Source of the DNA: CAIVND01 sp035532075 | GTDB taxonomy: Bacteria; Actinomycetota; Acidimicrobiia; Acidimicrobiales; Bog-793 | Length of the DNA stretch: 13,847 nt | Direction of reading: 5' to 3' | Assembly: GCA_035532075.1 (NCBI GenBank) | Contig: DATKRV010000103.1 | Coordinates: 1-13,847, forward strand | In this document: one piece after another, positions 8,142 to 13,847 of the stretch | Layout: each line of letters begins with the position of its first letter | Position numbering within the stretch: position 1 is the first letter of the stretch | The notes under the pieces: model-generated | Database searches by the model: none | Seen by the model: the letters and a program-made list of their open reading frames with translations, nothing else | Told to the model about the DNA's origin: nothing | Made by a program: the position numbers and the translations under genes

Positions 8142-10123
8142 CGTGCGAACTGTTGTCCGAAAGAGGGAACGGCTGGGGCCAAAGGGATGTGTGTGAGTGC
8201 GCTCCTCGCCGAGGCAGCGATGCTTTCGCCATCAAGTCCCGCGCGCGCCAAGATAACCGCCGGACTCGCCTGGGCGATGAAGCGCGTCTCGACGCCCAGC
8301 ACCGTGAAGAACGGCCGCCCAATGCCCTCTGAATCACAGTACCGTTCGATCGAACTCCGGATGAACTGCCCAGCTCCACCGTGGGCAAAGCCATCTTCGA
8401 TGGTCACGACAAGCGCGGCCCGTGCCGCGCGTTCAACGAGGGCCCCATCGAGTGGCCGGATGACGCGCGGATCAATCACGGTTGCACAATGACCGTCAGT
8501 TCGGAGCAGATCGGCTGCCTCCATCGCCGCCTGCGCCATCTTGCCGACGCCGATCAGCACGACCTCGTCGTTGCCATCGACAAGGACACGGGAGCGATAT
8601 CCCTCTCCGGGGGCTCCAAGGCGGAGGGGCCCCGGCGTCTTTGGATAGCGGATCAATGATGGAACCTCAGCCTCGAGCGCGGTGGCGAGCATCGCTGCGA
8701 GCTCTGCTGGCTCTGAGGGAGCAAAGACCTGTAACCCCGAGACCGAAAGCCCAAGGACCATGTCGAGCAACCCGTGATGACTCGGCCCATCGTCTCCGGT
8801 GACGCCAGAGCGATCCGCGCAGATCACCACGGGGGCCCTGTGCAACCCGATGTCGAGGTTCTCCTGATCAAAGGCACGCGAGAGAAAGGTCGAGTAGATC
8901 GCGACGACGGGCCGGAGCCCCGAGAGGGCCATCCCGGCGGCGGAGGTCAAGGCGTGCTGTTCGGCAATGCCGACATCAATGAAGCGATCCGGATACTTTG
9001 CCTCGAATGGCAAGAGCCCGGTTGGTCCAGGCATCGCGGCGGTGATGGCAACCACGCGCTGATCTGCCTGCGCAGCCTCGACGATCGCCTGTGAAAAGGC
9101 CTCGGTATAGCTTTTGTCGCGACTCATCGGGCCAATTGTCACAGGACCTCGATCGGTCGAGGCACCAGGCGCAGCAACCGAAGACTGTGCCTTGAGATCA
9201 TGCAGACACTGCACCTCATCCTCTTCGGCGGGGCCATAACCTCTACCCTTTCGCGTCAAGAGATGCAGCACCATCGGACCCTCCCAGGCGGAGGCGAGGC
9301 GTAGCGACCGCTCGACCTGTTCAATGTCGTGTCCATCAATGGGTCCGGTATAGCGAATGCCGAGCGCCTCGAAAAACACGTGCGGCTCTACGAGTTCACG
9401 CACCGCCGAGGTAAGGCTGCGCAACGTCTGACCGGCGAGTGGTCCAACTCCGGGAAGATCACCGATGAGATGGTCGAGCTTTGCGCGCAACGCGCCATAA
9501 GAGGGTGAGAGTCGCAACTGTGTGAGCGACTCAGACAGCTTGGAGATCGTGGGTGCATAACTGCGACCGTTGTCATTCAACACCACCAGTACCCGCGAGC
9601 CGCGATGTCCGATGTTGTTCAGTGCCTCATACGCCATGCCGCCTGTCAATGCCCCGTCACCGACAAAGGCAACAACACGCCGCGAGGTCGACAGTCCGGT
9701 CTGCGCGAACGAAATCGCAATTCCCTGGGCATAGCTCAGTGCGGTCGAAGCGTGGGAATTTTCAATCCAGTCGTGACGCGACTCTTCGCGGCTCGGATAA
9801 CCCGACAGGCCACCCTCCTTGCGCAGCCGTGCAAAGCCATCCATCCGGCCGGTCAGGAGCTTGTGGACATATGCCTGATGCCCCGTATCGAACAGCAGTA
9901 CATCCTGGGGCGAATGAAATACACGATGCATCGCGATCGTTGCCTCGACGGCACCGAGATTGGAGCCGAGATGACCACCAGAGGTTGTTACCGAATCGAC
10001 GATGAACGCGCGCAATTCAACGGCGAGCTGGCTGCACTGTTGCAGGTCAAGCTTTTTCAGATCTGCTGGCGAGTGAATCGTCGACAAAAGGGGATAGCCC
10101 AATGATCCCGCCTGATTGTCCAC
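8138..10123 (-). CDS. dxs: 1-Deoxy-D-xylulose-5-phosphate synthase
   Basis: 661 residues from the GTG. This thiamine-diphosphate enzyme joins pyruvate and glyceraldehyde 3-phosphate, the entry step of the MEP isoprenoid route. Motifs numbered from the GTG: SGGHLGSNLG near 48-57; DTGHQAYVHKLLTGR near 79-93; the TDP motif GDGALTGG at 155-162 running to LNDNGRSYAPTIS; transketolase-type VGIAEQHA with Glu388; and DRSGVTGDDGPSHHG near 437-451. An in-frame ATG at 10141 has no ribosome site. GTG at 10123 has AAGGAG (10136-10131) seven bases upstream, so I prefer the GTG. It is the first gene of the hopanoid operon, which suggests a dedicated, pathway-coupled copy; the genome may carry another. Confidence 0.95.
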   Translation of the reverse strand: MDNQAGSLGYPLLSTIHSPADLKKLDLQQCSQLAVELRAFIVDSVTTSGGHLGSNLGAVEATIAMHRVFHSPQDVLLFDTGHQAYVHKLLTGRMDGFARLRKEGGLSGYPSREESRHDWIENSHASTALSYAQGIAISFAQTGLSTSRRVVAFVGDGALTGGMAYEALNNIGHRGSRVLVVLNDNGRSYAPTISKLSESLTQLRLSPSYGALRAKLDHLIGDLPGVGPLAGQTLRSLTSAVRELVEPHVFFEALGIRYTGPIDGHDIEQVERSLRLASAWEGPMVLHLLTRKGRGYGPAEEDEVQCLHDLKAQSSVAAPGASTDRGPVTIGPMSRDKSYTEAFSQAIVEAAQADQRVVAITAAMPGPTGLLPFEAKYPDRFIDVGIAEQHALTSAAGMALSGLRPVVAIYSTFLSRAFDQENLDIGLHRAPVVICADRSGVTGDDGPSHHGLLDMVLGLSVSGLQVFAPSEPAELAAMLATALEAEVPSLIRYPKTPGPLRLGAPGEGYRSRVLVDGNDEVVLIGVGKMAQAAMEAADLLRTDGHCATVIDPRVIRPLDGALVERAARAALVVTIEDGFAHGGAGQFIRSSIERYCDSEGIGRPFFTVLGVETRFIAQASPAVILARAGLDGESIAASARSALTHIPLAPAVPSFGQQFAR

Positions 10124-10130
10124 GGTGGTG

Positions 10131-10136
10131 CTCCTT
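10131..10136 (-). promoter_or_regulatory. Shine-Dalgarno sequence that sets the dxs start
   Basis: AAGGAG on the minus strand lies 7 bases before GTG at 10123 and inside the six-codon extension that would follow from the ATG at 10141. It decides in favour of the GTG start. Confidence 0.75.
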
Positions 10137-10151
10137 GACATCTTTTAGCCC

Positions 10152-10174
10152 GGCCGCCCAACGTGGTTGCGGCC
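10152..10174 (-). promoter_or_regulatory. Hairpin in the dxs leader
   Basis: GGCCGCAAC and GTTG-GGCGGCC can pair around a CAC loop, with a strong GGCCGC/GCGGCC base and a 2-base bulge. The hairpin lies in the leader about 16 bases upstream of the dxs ribosome site. No T run follows, so it is not a classical terminator. It could affect mRNA stability or translation initiation. The fold is seen by eye; the role is unknown. Confidence 0.35.
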
Positions 10175-10222
10175 GAAGCGGCTCCATGCCGTCGGTCAGA
10201 ACCCATCAGGCGCTTCACGCGA

Positions 10223-10261
10223 AGTATAGGTGACTATGCGGTCACCGTCACTATGCGTCAA
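10223..10261 (-). promoter_or_regulatory. Candidate promoters of the dxs-hpn operon
   Basis: Two overlapping sigma70-type candidates read toward dxs, each with a 17-base spacer. One is GTGACG (10251-10246) with TATACT (10228-10223), which has the better -10. The other is TTGACG (10261-10256) with CATAGT (10238-10233), which has the better -35. Both would start transcription near 10216-10226, giving a leader of roughly 95-105 bases. They lie in the 168-base gap between the regulator stop and the dxs start. Assignment is by eye; no start-site data are available. Confidence 0.5.
10229..10246. promoter_or_regulatory. Operator candidate: perfect palindrome GGTGAC-N6-GTCACC
   Basis: A perfect inverted repeat with 6-bp arms and a 6-base centre (TATGCG on the plus strand). 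It fills the spacer of the GTGACG/TATACT promoter and covers the -10 of the TTGACG/CATAGT promoter. The surrounding 10231-10260 has four TGAC half-sites: minus-strand TGAC at 10260, 10250 and 10244, then GTCA at 10234, with starts 10, 6 and 10 bases apart. ACTATGCG also repeats directly at 10233 and 10250. A palindrome between -35 and -10 is the classical site for MerR-family regulators, and palindromes over a core promoter are also typical of TetR repressors. The adjacent MerR-TetR gene is the obvious candidate binder; this is inference. Confidence 0.6.
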
Positions 10262-10291
10262 AGATTTCCTGCCGGGAGACCGGCTCAGAAC

Positions 10292-11158
10292 TCAGGCCTG
10301 CGGTGCGCGGTCCTCCCGGGCAAGAGAATCCACTGGTCGGCCGGAGAGTACCTCCTGGGTACGTTTTCCGATCGCCTCGGCGATGGCGAGGGTGACATGG
10401 GTTGGCTGAAGGTTGCACCATGCCTGCTGAGCAGGAGCGACACCGGCTCGCGTGTCGCCCAGGAGCTGACCGATCAGCCCGCCATAGGCGCGTGAATAAC
10501 CCGGTCGACGCTGCAGCGCAAGCGATGCGAGATCAAGAACGATCGGAAGGTAGGGCACGAGCAGCTCGGCAAGTACGGCGACCATATCCGCCTCGCGCGC
10601 AGGCAGACGATCGACGAGGGCGCGGTTCACCTCCTCACCGACGAGGGTTACAACAGCAAAGAAAAGTTCCTCTTTCGAGGAGAAATGGCGGTAGAACGAC
10701 CCCTTGGCAATCCCCGTCGCCTGACAGACGTCGTCGACGGAGACATCGGCATAACCATGCCGGGCAAACGCAGCCATACCGGCCTCGCGAAGACGATCTG
10801 ACAAAGAGGGAGAGGAGGTCGCCGGAAAGTGCACCGCGAGCAGCTGGCCCCACATCTCGGGGCGGAAAATTCCTCCCTCGGAACCACCCGTGAGGTCAGG
10901 CAGGAGTTCGGGGAGCATGCGCCCGATGGTTTCGAGCGAGAGGTTACGGCGATCCTGCAGCAGTCGGATGAGCCGGATGACCTCGACATGACGTTCGTCA
11001 TAGAGAAATCGATTCGTCTTTGCCCGCCGCGGTGGAGGGAGCAACCCACTCGCGAGGTAATAACGAACCGTGGCGGCGGCCACGCCCGTGCGCTCGACAA
11101 GCTCGGACATGGAGAACTCCTTAACCGGGCGGATCGATATGTCACTCGGTGGGTTCAT
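10292..11158 (-). CDS. MerR-TetR fused two-headed transcriptional regulator
   Basis: 288 residues with two different DNA-binding domains. Residues about 14-85 are a MerR-type winged helix-turn-helix: FSMSELVERTGVAAATVRYY, then SGLLPPPRR, then YDERHVEVIRLIRLLQDR and NLSLETI. Residues about 120-170 are a TetR-type helix-turn-helix (REAGMAAFARHGYADVSVDD, then ATGIAKGSFYRHFSSKEELF). Residues 171-288 form a helical ligand/dimer domain with no recognised match. The ATG at 11158 has GAGGAG nine bases upstream. A second start, ATG at 11107 with AAGGAG six bases upstream, would cut into the MerR domain's first strand (FSM) but cannot be excluded. An upstream in-frame extension to 11524 runs over the divergent gene and is not protein-like. 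The gene lies directly upstream of dxs on the same strand, so control of the hopanoid operon is likely but inferred. Confidence 0.88.
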   Translation of the reverse strand: MNPPSDISIRPVKEFSMSELVERTGVAAATVRYYLASGLLPPPRRAKTNRFLYDERHVEVIRLIRLLQDRRNLSLETIGRMLPELLPDLTGGSEGGIFRPEMWGQLLAVHFPATSSPSLSDRLREAGMAAFARHGYADVSVDDVCQATGIAKGSFYRHFSSKEELFFAVVTLVGEEVNRALVDRLPAREADMVAVLAELLVPYLPIVLDLASLALQRRPGYSRAYGGLIGQLLGDTRAGVAPAQQAWCNLQPTHVTLAIAEAIGKRTQEVLSGRPVDSLAREDRAPQA

Positions 11159-11248
11159 GAAAACGCTCTCCTCGCACTCCCTATCGTGCCAAGGTCCTTG
11201 AGATCTCGCCCATTTTCGCTGATCTTGACTGACGATTTGGGAAGAACG

Positions 11249-11270
11249 CTCGAAATCCTCGATATTCGAG
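11249..11270. promoter_or_regulatory. Inverted repeat in the divergent regulator/degV gap
   Basis: Three CTCGA-type half-sites are clustered here: CTCGA at 11249-11253, CTCGA at 11258-11262, and its inverse TCGAG at 11266-11270. The last two form a perfect palindrome around TAT, and the outer pair extends to CTCGAA/TTCGAG. The site lies in the 171-base gap between the divergent regulator and DegV-like gene, so it could be an operator for either. CTCGA is common in this DNA, so chance is a real possibility. Confidence 0.3.
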
Positions 11271-11329
11271 TCTCCATCGACGTTGCTGCGCTGTTCCACT
11301 TGGTCGGTTCGGCGTTGTAGGGTGCACCG

Positions 11330-12160
11330 ATGGCTGGTGTTCTCATCGTTACGGACTCGAGCACCTGTATACCAGCTGCGCTCATCGAATCGCTCAATAT
11401 TGTCGTGCTTCCAATCAGCGTACATCTCCCCGACTCGGATACCTCGGTCATCGAAGAGGCCGACGGATCCACATGGCAGCTGACCGGTGATATTGCCCAT
11501 GAAGAGCTGATGGGCGCCAACCATCCGTTCGTGACTGAGTACCTCTCCGTCATCGAGACTCCTGGATACGAGTCCGCGCTCGTCATCACGCCGGCGATCG
11601 AATTCTCCACGATGTACCGCAACGCCGCGCTCGCGACCGAACTCGCGACCCGCTCAACGATCGTGCACGACGCGCGCACCGCCGCAGCGGGCCAGGCGCT
11701 CGTCGTCCTGGCCAGCGCCGAGGCCGCAGCACGAGGCGCAACACTTGAAGAGGTCCTTCAAGTCGCTGAGGATGCATCCCGACGCGTCGAGCTTGTCGCT
11801 TCTCTCTCTTCGATCGAACCGATCAGACGAAGTGGTGAAGTGCCCGACGAGGTATTCGACACCGAAGTCATCACCAGCGAGCGCAGCCTCTTCCGAATGA
11901 GAGACGGTGTGATCGAACCACTTGGAGGAGCGAATAGCTCCACTGAAAGTCTCGAAATTCTCCGCGGTGCCTATCTCCGAAGCGCGGCTCACGGGGTGGA
12001 AGCGAGCACGATCTTCCACGCCGACGCCCCTGAACTTGCACAAGCACTCAAGGTTCTCGTCGGCGGCGTCGATTTCGTAAGTGGCTTCTCGATTGCAATG
12101 CAGGTGTACACCGGAAGTGGCGTTGTCGGCATCGCGTGGCTGCCGACACTCGAACGTTGA
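11330..12160 (+). CDS. DegV family fatty-acid-binding protein
   Basis: 276 residues, near the family's usual 280. DegV-type proteins bind a fatty acid in a two-domain fold; relatives act as FakB carrier subunits for fatty acid kinase. The N-terminal motif VLIVTDSSTCIP (TDSS from residue 8), followed by VVLPISVHL, is diagnostic. SSIEPIRRSGEV corresponds to the YLxRxGRI region but is diverged. The C terminus, YTGSGVVGIAWLP, matches the family's late (H)TGPGxxGxa segment. The start ATG has only a weak upstream AGGG. It is divergent from the MerR-TetR gene. No fatty acid kinase gene is nearby, so a FakB role is only a possibility. A lipid-related role would fit the neighbourhood, but there is no direct link. 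Confidence 0.88.
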   Translation: MAGVLIVTDSSTCIPAALIESLNIVVLPISVHLPDSDTSVIEEADGSTWQLTGDIAHEELMGANHPFVTEYLSVIETPGYESALVITPAIEFSTMYRNAALATELATRSTIVHDARTAAAGQALVVLASAEAAARGATLEEVLQVAEDASRRVELVASLSSIEPIRRSGEVPDEVFDTEVITSERSLFRMRDGVIEPLGGANSSTESLEILRGAYLRSAAHGVEASTIFHADAPELAQALKVLVGGVDFVSGFSIAMQVYTGSGVVGIAWLPTLER

Positions 12161-12272
12161 CTGTTCAAGGAATTCGCCTGGCGCGCGAAGACCTGACCTC
12201 TGGCCCTGTATCGTCTACACCGATGGGAGACTGCAAGGGGAGTGGCACGGGCACGGGTCCGGGGAGGCATCG

Positions 12273-12698
12273 TTGACGAATTCGAGCGAAGACTACGTTG
12301 ACCATGACACAATCTTCCGCACCCGTGAACAGCCAGACCGCGTGCGTGCGACATCGACGAGTTCGCGCCATACCGCTGCCTACGACCGCCCGCAGGCAAC
12401 AGTCGCCACCGCGGAAATCCCGGTCATCCGTTCACAACGCCAGTCCATCTCCTCCGCCCGCTACGCAAACACCCGGCCAGGAACGAGACCGCAGATGTGG
12501 ACCTCGCGCCCCGAAGCAGCCCCGGCCCCCCTTCGGCTGTTTGTCTGGACGCTTCTCTTCATCTTCATTTTGATGATGGCCGGATTCGTGACAGTACTTG
12601 TCCACCCAACATGGCTGTCGTCCCTCCGCAACGTCTCCACAACTCCACACGCGCTCGCGCCCCTGACAAACTTAGGCGCTCTTTTGCCCATGCGATAG
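12273..12698 (+). CDS. Small single-pass membrane protein of unknown function
   Basis: 141 residues from a TTG start with GGGAGG (12262-12267) five bases upstream. Longer in-frame starts overlap DegV and lack such a site. Residues 1-87 are polar, rich in Arg, Ser, Thr and Gln, and likely disordered; 88-110 form one hydrophobic segment (LRLFVWTLLFIFILMMAGF onward); 111-141 are a short tail. Arginines before the segment predict the N terminus inside and the tail outside. I recognise no family. The coherent charge/hydrophobic layout and good ribosome site support a real gene, but codon evidence was not computed. It lies 112 bases after degV and 65 before the methyltransferase. Confidence 0.6.
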   Translation: MTNSSEDYVDHDTIFRTREQPDRVRATSTSSRHTAAYDRPQATVATAEIPVIRSQRQSISSARYANTRPGTRPQMWTSRPEAAPAPLRLFVWTLLFIFILMMAGFVTVLVHPTWLSSLRNVSTTPHALAPLTNLGALLPMR

Positions 12699-12763
12699 GT
12701 CCGTGCGTCACCTGTACAAGTACTGTTTCAACCCCAGAGTCTGCGGTCCAAAAGGAGCACGAG

Positions 12764-13540
12764 TTGAATTCAACTCAGTCGACGAGCGCAAGCCGGAGTG
12801 CAAACATCTCGCGCCAACGTCGCTTCTGGAATGAGCGAGCCATCTCCTGGGACCATGGCGCGCAGAACAATCCTGGTCTGGTTAAGGTTGTTGAACGCGT
12901 GATCGCCGAGGCTGCACCCCGGGCTGGTATGACGGTGATCGACATTGGTTGCGGATCAGGTCAGCTGAGCCTGCGCGTCGCCCCACTCGTGGAACGCGTG
13001 ATCGGTATCGATATCAGCCAGGCAATGATTGATCTTTTGCTGCAGAATGCCCGAAAAGCCAATCTGTCGAACGTCGAAGGCATCGCGATACCGATCGAGC
13101 ACCTTCAGATCGAGGATTCATCGGTAGATCTGGTCATCTCCAACTATGTCCTACATCACCTTCGCGACCGGGACAAGGCGGTCGCCGTCGCCACTGCCGC
13201 AAGATGGCTCAGGCCAGGTGGCAGGCTGGTCATCGGCGACATGATGTTTGGTCGCGGCACCGACGCGCGCGATCGAGAGATCATCTCCTCAAAGGTGGCG
13301 TTGATGATCAAGAAGGGTCCCGCAGGATGGTGGCGCATCGCGAAAAATGCCTCGCGCTACCTGCTCAGATTTCAGGAACGACCGGTCTCGATCGCCGCCT
13401 GGGTCGAAATGTTCCGCGCGGCCGGACTGCACGAGGTGGTCGCAATCCCTGTGGTCAACGAGGCTTCGGTGGTACGCGGGACCCGCATTGACCGTGATCA
13501 TCACGTCATCGCCCAGGGAATCCCTCAAGACCAATCCTGA
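12764..13540 (+). CDS. Class I SAM-dependent methyltransferase (UbiE/type 11-like)
   Basis: 258 residues. It transfers a methyl group from S-adenosylmethionine to an unidentified substrate. Motif I is VIDIGCGSGQLSL at 58-70; the acidic residue ending strand 2 is in GIDISQAM (81-88); motif IV-like VDLVISNYVLHHL is at 121-133; and LRPGGRLVIGD at 149-159 is the post-motif strand of the Methyltransf_11/UbiE group. The region after 160 (MMFGRGTDARDREIISSKVA) resembles small-molecule or quinone methyltransferases. The start is TTG with AAAGGAG (12751-12757) six bases upstream. An upstream in-frame extension to 12497 overlaps the preceding gene and is not protein-like. The fold is certain; the substrate is not. 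Confidence 0.85.
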   Translation: MNSTQSTSASRSANISRQRRFWNERAISWDHGAQNNPGLVKVVERVIAEAAPRAGMTVIDIGCGSGQLSLRVAPLVERVIGIDISQAMIDLLLQNARKANLSNVEGIAIPIEHLQIEDSSVDLVISNYVLHHLRDRDKAVAVATAARWLRPGGRLVIGDMMFGRGTDARDREIISSKVALMIKKGPAGWWRIAKNASRYLLRFQERPVSIAAWVEMFRAAGLHEVVAIPVVNEASVVRGTRIDRDHHVIAQGIPQDQS

Positions 13541-13563
13541 ACTCCGTCATCTATGAATCGCGC

Positions 13564-13587
13564 ACCGGAATGTTCGCAATTCCCGGT
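13564..13587 (+). terminator. Hairpin after the methyltransferase, weak terminator candidate
   Basis: ACCGGAA (13564-13570) pairs with TTCCCGGT (13580-13587) around a 9-base loop, with one bulged C. Only a short TTTG follows, so termination would be weak. It lies in the 116-base gap before the Rieske gene and may instead separate or protect the two transcripts. Confidence 0.25.
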
Positions 13588-13656
13588 TTGATGTCCTACA
13601 GTTAGCAAGGCGAAATACTTTCCGAGGTTGAAGCGCCGCCAGCTCTAGGAGGAGTC

Positions 13657-13847
13657 ATGCACATTACCAAGGAACTCAACGATCGGCTCACTCAGACGGG
13701 CCCAGGCACTCCGATGGGTGAGGTGTTCCGCCGGTACTGGATCCCTGCGTGCCTCTCGGAGGAGATCTTTGAACCCGATGGTCCACCGGTTCGCGTCCGG
13801 CTGCTGAGTGAGGACCTCGTCGCGTTCCGCGACTCTTCTGGGGAGAT
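13657..13847 (+). CDS. Rieske-type ring-hydroxylating oxygenase alpha subunit, 5' part
   Basis: The first 63 residues are in the window and the gene continues past its end. GPGTPMGEVFRRYWIPACLSEE, with PDGPPVRVRLLSEDLVAFRD after it, closely matches the N terminus of phthalate dioxygenase-like Rieske oxygenases, just before the [2Fe-2S] CxH...CxxH domain. That domain and the mononuclear iron site are not in view, so activity cannot be judged. The ATG is preceded by AGGAGG (13647-13652) with a 4-base gap. Such enzymes hydroxylate or demethylate aromatic or alicyclic substrates; the substrate here is unknown. Confidence 0.8.
   Translation, partial: MHITKELNDRLTQTGPGTPMGEVFRRYWIPACLSEEIFEPDGPPVRVRLLSEDLVAFRDSSGE

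Noticed and set aside
10271..10284. GCCGG-GAGA-CCGGC hairpin after the regulator as a terminator
   Set aside because: The stem has only 5 pairs and no T run follows on the minus strand.
11159..11524. 122-residue N-terminal extension of the MerR-TetR gene
   Set aside because: It lies antisense to the 5' part of the DegV gene and is not protein-like; good ribosome sites precede the ATGs at 11158 and 11107.
12497..12763. 89-residue N-terminal extension of the methyltransferase
   Set aside because: It overlaps the preceding gene in another frame, and the TTG at 12764 has an excellent Shine-Dalgarno sequence.
1..13847. Insertion sequences, CRISPR arrays, phage or attachment sites
   Set aside because: No transposase, spaced identical repeats or duplicated tRNA end was seen; the tRNA 3' end is not repeated in the flanking 1-233.

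Overview
The window carries a compact hopanoid (bacterial sterol-like triterpene) biosynthesis operon on the minus strand, with a probable pathway regulator upstream of it and a divergent set of unrelated-looking genes on the plus strand. The DNA is GC-rich by eye, and several genes appear to start with GTG or TTG behind good Shine-Dalgarno sequences. The polyprenyl synthase (second motif DDLLGIWGD) and the hpnC-hpnD-hpnE-prenyltransferase-shc-hpnG-hpnH gene order resemble actinobacterial hopanoid clusters such as that of Streptomyces. I infer an actinobacterium, possibly Acidimicrobiia-like; the lineage is inference, not shown by the sequence.

Layout. 1-233 holds no convincing gene, only a weak terminator-like hairpin. 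234-307 is tRNA-Ala(UGC) on the minus strand. The operon, read right to left, is dxs (10123-8138), hpnC (8141-7233), hpnD (7236-6382), hpnE (6385-4991), a polyprenyl diphosphate synthase (4991-3951), shc (3948-1978), hpnG (start about 1981, end 1361) and hpnH (1361-354). Every junction overlaps by 1 to 4 bases or is 2 bases apart, so the genes look translationally coupled. Upstream of dxs and in the same direction is a regulator (11158-10292) that joins a MerR-type DNA-binding domain to a TetR-type one. Between the regulator and dxs lie a perfect 18-bp palindrome and a set of TGAC half-sites overlapping two candidate promoters.

Plus strand, diverging from the regulator: a DegV-family lipid-binding protein (11330-12160), a small single-pass membrane protein of unknown function (12273-12698), a class I SAM-dependent methyltransferase (12764-13540), and the start of a Rieske-type oxygenase (13657 to the window edge).

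How the genes work together: Dxs makes deoxyxylulose phosphate, the first committed step of the MEP isoprenoid route. The polyprenyl synthase builds the allylic diphosphate, presumably FPP. HpnD, HpnC and HpnE convert FPP to squalene by way of presqualene diphosphate and hydroxysqualene. Shc cyclises squalene to hopene, HpnH adds adenosine to give adenosylhopane, and HpnG removes adenine to give ribosylhopane or its phosphate. No later side-chain genes and no hopanoid methylase are in the window. The most noteworthy feature is the two-headed MerR-TetR regulator beside a promoter with a palindrome in its core, which suggests dedicated control of hopanoid supply starting at dxs.
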